DNA of 64,000 bases, taken from positions 1,632,419 through 1,696,418 of the forward strand of contig OZ245325.1 of assembly GCA_965225705.1 (NCBI GenBank), in the 5' to 3' direction. This DNA is from G965225705 sp965225705. GTDB taxonomy: Bacteria; Pseudomonadota; Alphaproteobacteria; Caulobacterales; Maricaulaceae. The position numbers were made by a program, and so were the translations under genes. A model generated the notes under the pieces. That model was given only the letters and a program-made list of their open reading frames with translations. It ran no database searches and had not been told where the DNA came from. Shown in pieces: positions 25,783 to 35,581 of this stretch (position 1 is its first letter; each line of letters opens with the position of its first letter).

Positions 25783-26841
25783 ATGGCCGAAGAAATTTAC
25801 AACCCCGCAGGTGTTGATGGTTTTGAATTTGTAGAATACGCGCATCACAAACCCGAAGCCCTCGAGGAACTTTTTTCTCAACTGGCCTTTATCCCGGTCG
25901 CGCGCCATAAAAGCAGACAGGTCACCCTCTATAAACAGGGAGACATAACCTTTGTTCTGAATGCAGAACCTCAGGCGCAGGGCATGATGTTTGAGCATGC
26001 CCATGGTCCCTGTGCAAATGCTATGGCCTTTCGGGTTCAGGATGCCCAAAAAACCTATGCCTATCTTATAGACAAAGGTGCCAAACCCATCACAGACGGA
26101 CTTTGGTCAGACACTGTACCCGCCATTGAAGGCATTGGGGGCTCGGCCCTCTACCTTGTGGAACAAAAAGAAGGAAGACCAGCCTATGCAGAAGAATTTA
26201 CCTGGCTTACAGATGAAAGAAACCCTTTCGGGGTTGGCCTGCATACTCTGGATCACCTCACCCACAATGTCCATCAGGGCCAGATGGATGTCTGGGCCAA
26301 ATTTTATGAGGACTTTTTCAATTTTCGTGAAATCCGTTATTTTGATATTACAGGGGAATATACGGGCCTGTTCTCCCGCGCCATGACGGGGCCCTGTGGA
26401 AAGCTGAAAATCCCCTTAAATGAATCCAAGGATGACCAGTCTCAAATTGCAGAATATCTCCGCGAATATAAAGGCGAAGGCATTCAGCATATAGCCCTTG
26501 CGACAGATGATATTTATGCAACCATTGAAGCTTTGCGCGAACGCAATGTGATTTTTCAGGATGTTAAAGACACATATTATGAAGGGGTGGACAAGCGCCT
26601 CCCGGGGCATGGTGAAGATCTGGTACGCATGAAAAAAAACAGTATTTTAATCGACGGCGCCCCGGATAAAGGTCAGGGTCTCCTCCTCCAGATTTTTACA
26701 CAAACCGTTATAGGCCCTATTTTCTTCGAAATTATCCAGCGCAAAGGGAATCAGGGTTTTGGGGAAGGCAATTTCCAGGCTCTTTTTGACTCCATTGAGC
26801 TGGATCAGATACGCCGCGGTGTCCTTGAACCACAGACCTGA
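25783..26841 (+). CDS. hpd: 4-hydroxyphenylpyruvate dioxygenase
   Basis: Non-heme iron enzyme converting 4-hydroxyphenylpyruvate to homogentisate, the committed step of tyrosine degradation. The 352 residues form two vicinal-oxygen-chelate domains. Iron ligands are H in LHTLDHLTHNV, H in GIQHIALATDDI and E in GPIFFEIIQRKG, and the C-terminal helix gating the active site is present (GFGEGNFQALFDSIE). GGAG stands seven bases before the ATG. It diverges from maiA of the same pathway. Confidence 0.96.
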   Translation: MAEEIYNPAGVDGFEFVEYAHHKPEALEELFSQLAFIPVARHKSRQVTLYKQGDITFVLNAEPQAQGMMFEHAHGPCANAMAFRVQDAQKTYAYLIDKGAKPITDGLWSDTVPAIEGIGGSALYLVEQKEGRPAYAEEFTWLTDERNPFGVGLHTLDHLTHNVHQGQMDVWAKFYEDFFNFREIRYFDITGEYTGLFSRAMTGPCGKLKIPLNESKDDQSQIAEYLREYKGEGIQHIALATDDIYATIEALRERNVIFQDVKDTYYEGVDKRLPGHGEDLVRMKKNSILIDGAPDKGQGLLLQIFTQTVIGPIFFEIIQRKGNQGFGEGNFQALFDSIELDQIRRGVLEPQT

Positions 26842-26934
26842 CCACCATAACAGGAAGGGGGGAAGTGTAAGCCTTATTTTACCTTACCTTCCCAAATATG
26901 CGGGCTTTCTCTCTTCCTCACCACAACCTCTCTT

Positions 26935-26966
26935 TAAATAAGGTACTTATTAAATAAGGTACTTAT
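26935..26966 (+). repeat. Exact tandem 16-bp repeat, each copy palindromic
   Basis: TAAATAAGGTACTTAT occurs twice without a gap (26935-26950, 26951-26966), 66 nt before the pgi start. Each copy contains the palindrome ATAAG-GTA-CTTAT, so this could be two operator sites on nearly the same face of the helix, upstream of pgi. A simple slippage duplication is the alternative. Confidence 0.75.
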
Positions 26967-27031
26967 GATGGCGTTGATATTTAAACATACCCCTCCTCCT
27001 GTCCCTTACTTCATAAAAAGACAGATACCTT

Positions 27032-28639
27032 ATGCGTGAACAAGCCATTTGGGACAAAGCACATGCCCTAGCCACGCACCTTCATACCTCTTCTCTCCAC
27101 GATCTTTTCCATAAGGATCCAAAGCGTTTTAAACGCTTTTCTTTTGCGACAGAAGGTTTCTTTCTTGATCTTTCCAAGCAAAAAATTAACTCTGAAGCTT
27201 TCCGTCTTATGCATGAGCTTGCCCTGGCTGTGGATTTTGAAGGACAGCGCAGAGCCTTATTTGAGGGCTTGCCTGTTAATGAATCAGAGCATCGTCCGGC
27301 CCTTCATATGGCTCTCAGGGCCCCTGAAGGCTCTCCTTACAGCCGGCGGGAGAGTGTTGCAGAACGTCACAGGGTGAAGACTTTTGTAGAAAACTTTCGG
27401 AAAGGACGCCACCAGTCCCCCCCTATAAAACGCCTTGTTCATATTGGCATTGGGGGCTCAGATCTTGGCCCGAGACTGTTGTATGAGGCCCTTAAGCCCC
27501 GGCAGTCTTCACACCCCGATCTGCGCTTTGTGGCCAATCTGGATCCGGACGACCTGATGCAGGCCCTCGAAGGCGCTGAGCCAGAACATACCCTGTTTAT
27601 TTTTGTCTCCAAATCCTTCTCCACACTGGAAACGCTGACCAATGCGCAAACAGCCTGTGCCTGGCTCCGAAAAGGTTTGGGAGAACATGCGGATCTGAGC
27701 CATCATTGCCTTGCTGTTACAGCCAGACGTGACAGAGCAGAAGCTTTCGGTCTTGCCCCCTCTTCTGTTTTTGACATATGGGACTGGGTGGGGGGCCGTA
27801 CCTCGGTCTGGTCAGCAGCAAGTCTTGCGGCTGAACTGGTTCTTGGCTCTTCTGTTTTTGAGGAGTTTCTTGCAGGGGCCCATGCCATGGATCAGCATTT
27901 TCTGACCACATCATGGGAAAAAAATCTCCCTGTTGTTCTTGGTTTTTGTGATGTCTGGATGCGGAGTTTCATGGGGTTTGAAAGCCGTGCCCTTGTCCCT
28001 TATGCCAGGCGTTTGCAGCTCCTGCCGACCTATCTTCAGCAGGTTGAGATGGAATCTAACGGAAAAAGCACACGTCGTGATGGTACCCCTTCTCTGCCAG
28101 CAGCCCCCCTTGTCTGGGGGGGAGAGGGGACAAATGGACAACACGCTTTCTTTCAGCTCCTCCATCAGGGTCAGCCCGTAAGCCCCGTTTTATTTCTTGC
28201 AATCCTGGAAGGATCAGGAGACCCCCTCCAAAGGCGTGCTCTTTTGACACAGGCTCTGGCCCAGAGTGAAGCTCTCATGAAGGGCAAATCCGAAGAGATC
28301 GTCTGTGAGGAATTACGTACACAAGGTCTATCTGCTTCTGAAATTCAACGCCTGGCCCCACAAAAAGCTTTTCCCGGGGGGCGGCCTTCCGGCATGCTGT
28401 TACTGGACCGTCTTACCCCATGGGTTTTAGGGGGGTTGATGGCACTTTTTGAGCACAAAATTTTTGTCGCAAGCACACTTTTAGGGATTAATGCTTTTGA
28501 TCAGTGGGGCGTGGAACTTGGGAAAAGCCTGGCCAAAAATCTGGAAACTGACTGGGAGAAAAAAGAAGAAGACCTTGCGCTTACTCATGACCCTTCAACA
28601 CGGGGACTGATGCAGTATATACGTGGAAAAAAACTCTAA
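27032..28639 (+). CDS. pgi: Glucose-6-phosphate isomerase
   Basis: Interconverts glucose 6-phosphate and fructose 6-phosphate. The 535 residues align with the long bacterial/eukaryotic GPI type: active-site segments HIGIGGSDLGPRLLYEAL, VSKSFSTLETLTNA, GGRTSVWSAASL, the glutamate and histidine regions MESNGKSTRRDG and GTNGQHAFFQLLHQG, and the C-terminal signature INAFDQWGVELGKSLA. It is transcribed alone, behind the palindromic tandem repeat at 26935-26966. Confidence 0.96.
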   Translation: MREQAIWDKAHALATHLHTSSLHDLFHKDPKRFKRFSFATEGFFLDLSKQKINSEAFRLMHELALAVDFEGQRRALFEGLPVNESEHRPALHMALRAPEGSPYSRRESVAERHRVKTFVENFRKGRHQSPPIKRLVHIGIGGSDLGPRLLYEALKPRQSSHPDLRFVANLDPDDLMQALEGAEPEHTLFIFVSKSFSTLETLTNAQTACAWLRKGLGEHADLSHHCLAVTARRDRAEAFGLAPSSVFDIWDWVGGRTSVWSAASLAAELVLGSSVFEEFLAGAHAMDQHFLTTSWEKNLPVVLGFCDVWMRSFMGFESRALVPYARRLQLLPTYLQQVEMESNGKSTRRDGTPSLPAAPLVWGGEGTNGQHAFFQLLHQGQPVSPVLFLAILEGSGDPLQRRALLTQALAQSEALMKGKSEEIVCEELRTQGLSASEIQRLAPQKAFPGGRPSGMLLLDRLTPWVLGGLMALFEHKIFVASTLLGINAFDQWGVELGKSLAKNLETDWEKKEEDLALTHDPSTRGLMQYIRGKKL

Positions 28640-28745
28640 AAACCCCTATGCGGGAGCTGTCTCCGGAGTGATAAAAAAGGACCTGATATCCCTTAAAAAC
28701 CTCCCGTCTTACTCTCTCCGGTTTCTGACGGCCTAAGGATATGCT

Positions 28746-30413
28746 TTATGTTGTTTTGGGGTTTAAAAAACTATGGGTGAGAGGGTAACGCCAGTCGCGT
28801 CCAAAAGCACAGGAGCTCAGCTTCACACCGGGGGCTGCCTGATAGCGTTTGAACTCTGTGCGATAAAGGCGGTCTTCTATAAAAGCAACGGTCTCAGCAT
28901 CATAACCCCGTGCACACATCTCCTCAAAAGAGGCCTTCTCCTCAATAAGGCCATAAAGAACACCATCAAGAATGTCATAAGGGGGAAGACTATCCTGATC
29001 CGTCTGATCCGGTCGTAATTCCGCGCTTGGAGGTTTTTCTAAAATCCTTTTGGGAAGAACGGAGCCAGCCGCCCCTGGGGAATTTTTGGGTTTGTGGGCA
29101 TTGCGCCAGCGAGCAAGAGCATAAACCTCTGTTTTATAAAGATCCTTTAAAGGGTTATATCCCCCACACATATCCCCATACAGTGTGGCATAGCCCACAG
29201 CCAGTTCCGACTTATTTCCCGTGGTCAACACCATGGCCCCTGTTTTATTAGAGAGGGCCATAAGAAGAAGACCACGCAGGCGGGACTGAAGATTTTCCTC
29301 TGTTATATCCGCTGGTTTGTTCTTAAAAAAAGGCTTAAGAAGCCCCTCAACGGAGGGAAGGACATCTTCAAGATCAAGAATATCCGTAGAGACTCCCAAA
29401 GCTTCCGCACAGGCTTTGCCATCTTCCAGAGAGGCCGGAGATGTATAACGCGTTGGCATCATGACGCAATGCACCCGCTCTGCCCCCAAAGCATCACAGG
29501 CAAGGGCAGCGACCAGAGCTGAGTCAATCCCCCCGGACAGGCCAAGAATCACCCCGGGAAATCTGTTCTTTTGAACATAATCACGAAGCCCCAGCACAAC
29601 AGCCTGATAATCTGCCTCCAGAGTGCCCATAACAGGAGCTCTTTCTCCTTCTTCACACTGCCATCCCCCACCATATCGTGTCCAGCGGGATACAGAAAAA
29701 TCCGTCTCAAAACGGGGCAGACTCCGGACCAAAACACCATCAGCATTCATAACCAGAGAGCCCCCATCAAAGACAAGCTCATCCTGTCCCCCAACCTGAT
29801 TAACATAAAGGAGGGGTAAATCTGTTGCCTCCTGACGTTGTTTGAGTGCCAGGAAGCGTTCCTCTTCCACACCACGCCGATAAGGAGACGCGTTAGAGCT
29901 TATGAGAATTTCAGCCCCCTGCTCCGCCAGATGACGTCCGGGGCCCGGACGCCATAAATCTTCACACACAGGTAAGCCCAGTTTCACCCCACGAAACGCA
30001 ACAGGCTGCGGCAAAGGGCCGGGCTCAAAAAGACGTGCTTCATCAAAAACACCATAATTAGGAAGAAAATGCTTAAAGCGGATAGCTTGAATCTCTCCCT
30101 GATCAATCAGAACAACAGCGTTATAAACCTTCCCTTCCTCATACCAGGGCGTACCTATTACAAAACCTGTCGGGGAATTTTTTGTAGCCTCTGCTAAATC
30201 CTGAACAGCCTGCATTGACTTTTGTACAAAATCAGGGCGTAAAATCAGGTCTTCTGGTGGATAACCCGTCAAAAACAGCTCAGAAAACACGACAAGATCA
30301 CATCCGGACTGGCCTGCTTTTAAAACCGTCTGCAAGGCCAGGTCATAAGTATCACGCAAAGCCCCAACACAGGGATTAAGCTGTGCAAGACCTATGGTCA
30401 GAGAAGAGGTCAT
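28746..30413 (-). CDS. nadE: Glutamine-dependent NAD(+) synthetase
   Basis: Amidates deamido-NAD to NAD using ammonia released from glutamine in its own N-terminal domain. Residues 1-260 are a nitrilase-type glutaminase with the triad E45 (VVFSELFLTGYPPEDL), K in RFKHFLPNYG and C in LPVCEDLW. The C-terminal synthetase domain has the P-loop LGLSGGIDSALVAALA and TGNKSELAVGYATLYGDM. The frame is open 30 codons upstream, but ATG at 30413 with GGGGGAG five bases before it gives the usual start (555 residues). Confidence 0.95.
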   Translation of the reverse strand: MTSSLTIGLAQLNPCVGALRDTYDLALQTVLKAGQSGCDLVVFSELFLTGYPPEDLILRPDFVQKSMQAVQDLAEATKNSPTGFVIGTPWYEEGKVYNAVVLIDQGEIQAIRFKHFLPNYGVFDEARLFEPGPLPQPVAFRGVKLGLPVCEDLWRPGPGRHLAEQGAEILISSNASPYRRGVEEERFLALKQRQEATDLPLLYVNQVGGQDELVFDGGSLVMNADGVLVRSLPRFETDFSVSRWTRYGGGWQCEEGERAPVMGTLEADYQAVVLGLRDYVQKNRFPGVILGLSGGIDSALVAALACDALGAERVHCVMMPTRYTSPASLEDGKACAEALGVSTDILDLEDVLPSVEGLLKPFFKNKPADITEENLQSRLRGLLLMALSNKTGAMVLTTGNKSELAVGYATLYGDMCGGYNPLKDLYKTEVYALARWRNAHKPKNSPGAAGSVLPKRILEKPPSAELRPDQTDQDSLPPYDILDGVLYGLIEEKASFEEMCARGYDAETVAFIEDRLYRTEFKRYQAAPGVKLSSCAFGRDWRYPLTHSFLNPKTT

Positions 30414-30513
30414 GAGGACTCCCCCGTATAAAACTTCATAAAAGATACCCCTTCCCCCCATCCCGGCGGATACGAGCTGGCAAGACAGGCTTTCATCCCT
30501 CAATCAAAAAATA

Positions 30514-30972
30514 TCAGGCATAATCCAGAGGTAGAGACGTCGTACATTTGATAGTTTCCATCACAAAACTGGCGCTCACATCACTGAGATCTGCGGCACG
30601 AATAATTCTTTTATAGACCTTATCATATTCTGCTATGCCGGGAACAACAACCTTGAGAACATAGTCAATATCTCCACTTGTCCGGTAAAATTCCACGACC
30701 TCTGGTATTGTCCTCACACCTTCTAAAAAATTTTCGAGCCATTCTTCATGATGGTATGTTGTACGTATGGCCACAAAAGCAATCAGGTCAAGATTCACAG
30801 ACTTTGCGTTAATAAGAGCAACCTGTTTCTCAATAATTCCTTTTTTCTCAAGACTTTTAATTCGGCGCCAGCAGGGTGTACCTGACAGGCCAACAGCCTC
30901 AGCAATATCCTGCACAGGACGATTTGCATTCTTTTGCAGTTCAGCAAGAATACGTTTATCGACAGAATCCAT
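30514..30972 (-). CDS. Lrp/AsnC-family transcriptional regulator
   Basis: Amino-acid-responsive regulator of 152 residues: N-terminal winged helix-turn-helix (DKRILAELQKNANRPVQDIA, LSGTPCWRRIKSLEKKGII) and C-terminal RAM/AsnC effector domain (VVEFYRTSGDIDYVLKVVVP). Its target cannot be read from sequence. It lies 100 nt upstream of nadE on the same strand, although Lrp proteins often control divergent or distant amino-acid genes; hpd/maiA and the sodium/alanine symporter are candidates in this window. ATG at 30972 is chosen over the TTG two codons earlier. Confidence 0.9.
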   Translation of the reverse strand: MDSVDKRILAELQKNANRPVQDIAEAVGLSGTPCWRRIKSLEKKGIIEKQVALINAKSVNLDLIAFVAIRTTYHHEEWLENFLEGVRTIPEVVEFYRTSGDIDYVLKVVVPGIAEYDKVYKRIIRAADLSDVSASFVMETIKCTTSLPLDYA

Positions 30973-31126
30973 ACTCAATTACCATCATTTTAGAGAATAT
31001 TATTCTCTCTTTTAAAGAAAAAAGAGAAAAAAAGAAGATGTTTTTTTTATTTTTCTGTGCTAATTTTGTCGTGGTGATTATCTATAAGACTTCTTTCTTA
31101 AGCTTTAAATGATGGTGAGGCACTTC

Positions 31127-31387
31127 ATGTTAAAGAATTTTTTTTGTGACCATCCGCACTCTGTCGGAGAGAGTTATAGCAAACATTGCAGCATGGCTTT
31201 TGGCTTTGGAGTGACCATGATCCTTGGGGGTCTTGCATGTTGTCTGCATGCCATTTTTCCCTTTATGTTTAAAGATACAGCCAGCAAAACTGTTCATAAG
31301 CTTTATGGGCGTATGAAAGACAGAGGCAATATGCCACAACAGGAAGAAAAAGCCACACAGGACATGTTGATAGAAGACCTGTCATAA
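31127..31387 (+). CDS. DUF6356 family small membrane protein
   Basis: An 86-residue protein with the family core DHPHSVGESYSKHCSMAFGF, one hydrophobic segment (MILGGLACCLHAIFPFMF) and a basic/acidic C-terminus, so it is probably a single- or hairpin-spanning inner-membrane protein. The function of the family, found mainly in Alphaproteobacteria, is unknown. The frame is open from an ATG at 31109, but GTGAGG six bases before the ATG at 31127 fixes the start. It is convergent with coq9, leaving only 16 nt between stops. Confidence 0.75.
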   Translation: MLKNFFCDHPHSVGESYSKHCSMAFGFGVTMILGGLACCLHAIFPFMFKDTASKTVHKLYGRMKDRGNMPQQEEKATQDMLIEDLS

Positions 31388-31403
31388 GGCCCTTGTAACA
31401 GCT

Positions 31404-32072
31404 TTATCCGGAAAAGCGCGGACGGCCATAACGCAGCTGCGCCAGTGTGCCTGTCAGAGAGGGAAGTTGCGCGCGCTGTTCTTTAAAATCTCTTTTGAAC
31501 TTTTCGAATGTCATCACCCCTGTCAGACGGCGCTCCAGAAAAGCCCAGACTTTCTCTTCATCCTCTTCATACATCCAGACATGGACTGTAGAGGCATAAA
31601 CCCCTGAAAGAACAGCACGTTTGGAATAATAGTTGCCGTCCAGAGATGTGTCCCCAAGGGCTTTCCAAATCTTATCTGCCGTAGCCCAGATAAGCTTTGC
31701 CTTCAAAGAGCAGACATCAGGAAACAACAAACGCAGCTGTGCGCGACGCGCAGCCTCACGATAAGGTTTTAAAAGCTGAAGGCGGCGTTTGACAGCAAGG
31801 GCCACTTTCTCACGAATTTTAAGAGAGGGCACATCCTCTTCCTGAAAAATTTCTACCATAGCTTTATCGAGCTCAAATGACCAAAAGCGGAGAAGATCAG
31901 GGACCCCTTCGGGAAAGGTTAAAACCTCTGTACCTTCAGGAAACCCCGCTGCTTTCACCGCCCGCTTTAACGTCATGGCGTTCCAGCCATCCAAAGCAGC
32001 AAGACCAAGCGCTTCACGCAAAATATCCGTACACCGCGCCTCAAAATAAGGAAAGTCATGTTCTGTTTTCAT
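31404..32072 (-). CDS. coq9: COQ9 family ubiquinone biosynthesis protein
   Basis: Lipid-binding TetR-fold protein that presents ubiquinone intermediates to COQ7. The 222-residue sequence has a degenerate helix-turn-helix start (ALGLAALDGWNAMTLKRAV) and the C-terminal COQ9 domain with SLDGNYYSKRAVLSGVYAST and an amphipathic helix near LERRLTGVMTFEKFK. In many alphaproteobacteria coq9 diverges from rpsU; here purN is upstream on the same strand instead. Presence of coq7 in the same window supports the assignment. Confidence 0.9.
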   Translation of the reverse strand: MKTEHDFPYFEARCTDILREALGLAALDGWNAMTLKRAVKAAGFPEGTEVLTFPEGVPDLLRFWSFELDKAMVEIFQEEDVPSLKIREKVALAVKRRLQLLKPYREAARRAQLRLLFPDVCSLKAKLIWATADKIWKALGDTSLDGNYYSKRAVLSGVYASTVHVWMYEEDEEKVWAFLERRLTGVMTFEKFKRDFKEQRAQLPSLTGTLAQLRYGRPRFSG

Positions 32073-32135
32073 GAGGCTATACTTTAAAGATAAAGACAGT
32101 CCCTGTCATCCCTGTTCTATCTTTTTCGTGCAATC

Positions 32136-32744
32136 TTATCCTGCACCCCTCTGTCCGGAGCTATCATATCGCCCCTCTGCTAAATGTTTCAGGCAAAGAG
32201 GGTAAAGCCTGTGTTCTGCCTCCAGCACACGCGCAGCAAGGCTTTCAGGGGTATCATGGCTGAAAACAGGAAGTGAAGCCTGAGCCACAACACGCCCCTC
32301 ATCCATGCCTTCAGAGACAAAATGTACACTGCATCCATGACGCCTGACCCTTGCCTCCAGAGCACGCTCATGGGTCTTTAGCCCCTTAAAATCTGGCAAA
32401 AGAGAGGGATGAATATTCAACTGACGTCCCTGCCAGCGGGCCACAAACCAGGGAGTTAACAACCGCATAAACCCCGCATTACAAATAAGCTCAACGCCAT
32501 GCTCACACAGTACAGAGTCTAAAGCCTGTTCGAAAGCGAGACGGGAGGGAAAAGCCTTATGATCAAGACTATGTGCTGAAAGCCCCAAAATTCTGGCCCT
32601 CTCAAGGCCCGGTGCCTGAGGACGATTAGAGAGGACAAGGACAATGTCAGCTGGATAATTATCTTCTCTACACGCCCGTGCCAGGCTCTCCATATTAGAG
32701 CCCCGCCCTGAAATAAGAACAGCCACACGCTTTTTTTGTATCAC
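32136..32744 (-). CDS. purN: Phosphoribosylglycinamide formyltransferase
   Basis: Transfers a formyl group from 10-formyl-THF to GAR in purine synthesis. The 202 residues show VAVLISGRGSNMESL, the catalytic LNIHPSLLPDFKGLKTHERA (Asn and His) and the aspartate loop HFVSEGMDEGRVVAQ. It starts with GTG at 32744, with AGGA nine bases upstream; no ATG is available near the expected N-terminus. purM, its usual partner, is not upstream; coq9 follows after 63 nt. Confidence 0.95.
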   Translation of the reverse strand: MIQKKRVAVLISGRGSNMESLARACREDNYPADIVLVLSNRPQAPGLERARILGLSAHSLDHKAFPSRLAFEQALDSVLCEHGVELICNAGFMRLLTPWFVARWQGRQLNIHPSLLPDFKGLKTHERALEARVRRHGCSVHFVSEGMDEGRVVAQASLPVFSHDTPESLAARVLEAEHRLYPLCLKHLAEGRYDSSGQRGAG

Positions 32745-32899
32745 GCTTTCAGTCCTGAAAAGAAAATAATATCCGAAGTTGTTTTAAAGAGAAAAGATTG
32801 TGTGATCAATTTTTTAAGGATATGTATTTTTCTTTTAAAGAGATGTCTCCACTCTCTTTGAAGACTTTTTTTGGTCAGGCATGCTGTCAGAGGCTTTTT

Positions 32900-35581
32900 T
32901 CAAAAACGCTCAAGAAGACGTTCAAGATAATCCCGTTCTTCCCCGGATCTGTCCTGTTCTGAAGCTCTCCTACGAATTTCATCAAGAATTTCACGGGATC
33001 GTTTAAGTTTTTTCTGATCAGGAATGGTCATATTTTGGGACTTAGAGCTCCCCCGTCCAAGAGGATCATCGCCCCGGACCGTCTCCCCCTTTCCCCTGCC
33101 CTTGCCGTCTTTATCAAGCTCTGCCAAAGCTTCACGGGAAAGATTTTCTGCGGCCTGACGCAGGGATTCCAGAGCTTCCGCCTGATCAGCACGTGCCATG
33201 TCCTTCTGCCCCTGTTTTAAAGCCCGGGCTGCCTTGCGCATGGCACGTGCAGCCTTATCAAGGTTATCTCCGGCGTTTTCCTTTTGATAAGTCTTGGCCT
33301 TCTCTTCTAAAGCGCGGGCAAGACCCTGTGCCTGCTCAGCAAGCTTTTCCTGACGAAGAGAATCTGCACCTTTTTCACCCTGAAGAGTGGAGCCGTCTTT
33401 ACGATCAGACCGATCACTCTGCCGCGGCGCTCCCCCTTTTTTTATCTGCTCATCTGAGGGATTATGGTCGGAAGTTTCTATATCGGACCGGGCCTGTTGA
33501 CCTCCCCCTTTCTCCTGCCGTGGGGCCTGCGCTGCCTGACCTTTCTGACCTTCACCAGACTTAGAAGAAGGAAATTTCTCTCCCATAAGTTCACGCTGTC
33601 TGGCAATGACATCAGCAAGCTTATCAAGAGCCTCGGCCAGGTCTTTATCAAGGGGCGGCGGTGTTCCATTTCCTTCACCTTCTCCAAACATCAAACGAAG
33701 CTGCATCCTCCGCAATTTTTCTGTTAACCGGGCCACAGCCTGGCGTGCATCACGATTTTGGCCAAGACGGGCTGTCTCCTCAATAGCTTTGAGAAGTTCA
33801 GAAATTTGATCTTCTTTCATCACCCCTCCCCCTGAACCAGCTCCTTTGGTAACATCATAACGGCCTTCCTTAAGGGCACGGCGTTTAAGCAGCTCAAAAT
33901 AACGCTCAACAGAATCCTGGTAACGCTTCATAAGAGCCTGAAGCTCTTTCCAGGATGCCCCAAGGGCTAAAGCCTGTTTCAAAGCTTTTTCAGCTTCGTC
34001 AAGAGCAGTCTGTGCATCTGCCAGGCTACCAAGTTCAGCCCGCAGAGCCATCTGCCACAACCCCTTTTCCAGACCGTCAAGCTCCCGCCTGTTCTCCGCA
34101 CGCCTGAGACGTGCCAAAGCATGCGTTAAACCAAGATAAAGGGCTGTGTCATGAGACCAGATCTCCGGTGCATCCATGACAGCACTCAACAAAGCTTCAA
34201 ATCTTTTGATGTTTTGAGGGGCACGTCCCAGGCGGCGGAAAGACTGATCTTCAGAATCAAAAACAGGTCTTAGAGCCAGAAACTCTCCCGTCAAAGCCGG
34301 AAGAGATGGAAGAGGTGCATACTCTTCCTTTGTGTCCATAAACAAACGACGCTGCTCTATAATGGCTTTTGCTAGAGGCTGTAAAAAAAGCCGTTCGGGA
34401 AGACGGAATATAACGGGTGCACTTTCCGCCCTCTGTCCTGCTGTATCATGTGCTACGAGCCTCAGCTCAACTTTCTGCCCGGCCCAAATATGATCGACAA
34501 GGTTAAGACGTGTCGTCGCAGATGTTATCTGTTTTGGGTTTTGGGCAAGGATCTCAAGGGGGTAGGTTTCATGTTCTCCCGGTCCGCTTTCCTGATCCGC
34601 AGTCTTGATGTTAAGGGTTAATTTTTCAAGACCATAATCATCCTGAGCTGTATAGGTTATCAGTAAAGCACCCAGTTTATCTTCTGATGGTGTCTCAGCA
34701 AAGGCAATATGGGGCGGGGTATCTTCACGTATTTTAAGGGTAAAAGCCCTGTGTGTTCCGGCACTGGACAAGCGGACCCTGGCATGTTCTGTAAGGAGAA
34801 AATGGGCCTCAAACCCAGTCTCCCCCAAAGGGGTAACCTTCACAGGAATTTTATGCTTTTCTCCACGTACATGAACAGAAGGTCTGTGCTGTGTTCCTGA
34901 AAAGCGCACTGTGAAGGAGGCATGCTGAGGAACCTCAAAAATCTTTCTTTCTGCAAGGGCTTCGCTTGTCAGGAAAAGGGGAGGCTGGCCTGTATAGGAT
35001 GGTGGCTCAATCCAGGCTTCTATACCAATATGTGTACCAGAAGGCGGTAACCAGGTCAGTTGAAATGCCCTTAAAAGCCTGTCTGGTGCTTTTGCCCCCA
35101 TAAAGAAAAGAAGCAGACAAAGGGCTAAAAGAAAAGCTGCTCCTAAAGCATAAGAATCAGATTTTATAACAGAAGGATAAGGAGGCCGCAGGCGCAGATT
35201 GTGTATCCTTGTTTGGGCAAGGGCCTGATGCCGTCGCCAAAGGGCGCGGCTTAGAGAATCTGTCTGGACAGCTTCGTCATGGAGAGCCTCCAGAGGCCGG
35301 CAGGCAAACCCTGAATCTTCTTCAAGACGTCTGTCAACATGTCTGAAGGAGGGGAGAGTAAAATATCGCCGTCTGCGCCAGAGCACAAAACCTGCACCCG
35401 TAAGACAGAGGAATAGAACAAAAAGCCGCCATGGATCTCCCAAAGCATCAAAAACCCCCATAAGGGCCAAAAGACTATACACTCCGGGAAAGCTCGCCGC
35501 CAGCAAAGCCGTGGGGGCCGCTTGCTCCCACAACAAAAAAATACATGTTAAAAAGCGCTGAGCGTGTTTTTTGTTCTTCAT
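32900..35581 (-). CDS. TIGR02302/DUF4175 family membrane protein
   Basis: A large alphaproteobacterial protein of unknown function (893 residues). Three hydrophobic segments near the N-terminus (around residues 15-45, 52-70 and 140-160) anchor it in the inner membrane. A beta-rich periplasmic-type region (to about 400) is followed by long charged helices with coiled-coil character and a Gln/Lys/Asp-rich low-complexity stretch (about 650-760, SDHNPSDEQIKKGG). The end is helical again (DYLERLLERF). The start is uncertain: ATG 35581, or GTG 35605. It has no operon partner here; the next gene on this strand is an OmpA-type porin with its own terminator. Confidence 0.8.
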   Translation of the reverse strand: MKNKKHAQRFLTCIFLLWEQAAPTALLAASFPGVYSLLALMGVFDALGDPWRLFVLFLCLTGAGFVLWRRRRYFTLPSFRHVDRRLEEDSGFACRPLEALHDEAVQTDSLSRALWRRHQALAQTRIHNLRLRPPYPSVIKSDSYALGAAFLLALCLLLFFMGAKAPDRLLRAFQLTWLPPSGTHIGIEAWIEPPSYTGQPPLFLTSEALAERKIFEVPQHASFTVRFSGTQHRPSVHVRGEKHKIPVKVTPLGETGFEAHFLLTEHARVRLSSAGTHRAFTLKIREDTPPHIAFAETPSEDKLGALLITYTAQDDYGLEKLTLNIKTADQESGPGEHETYPLEILAQNPKQITSATTRLNLVDHIWAGQKVELRLVAHDTAGQRAESAPVIFRLPERLFLQPLAKAIIEQRRLFMDTKEEYAPLPSLPALTGEFLALRPVFDSEDQSFRRLGRAPQNIKRFEALLSAVMDAPEIWSHDTALYLGLTHALARLRRAENRRELDGLEKGLWQMALRAELGSLADAQTALDEAEKALKQALALGASWKELQALMKRYQDSVERYFELLKRRALKEGRYDVTKGAGSGGGVMKEDQISELLKAIEETARLGQNRDARQAVARLTEKLRRMQLRLMFGEGEGNGTPPPLDKDLAEALDKLADVIARQRELMGEKFPSSKSGEGQKGQAAQAPRQEKGGGQQARSDIETSDHNPSDEQIKKGGAPRQSDRSDRKDGSTLQGEKGADSLRQEKLAEQAQGLARALEEKAKTYQKENAGDNLDKAARAMRKAARALKQGQKDMARADQAEALESLRQAAENLSREALAELDKDGKGRGKGETVRGDDPLGRGSSKSQNMTIPDQKKLKRSREILDEIRRRASEQDRSGEERDYLERLLERF

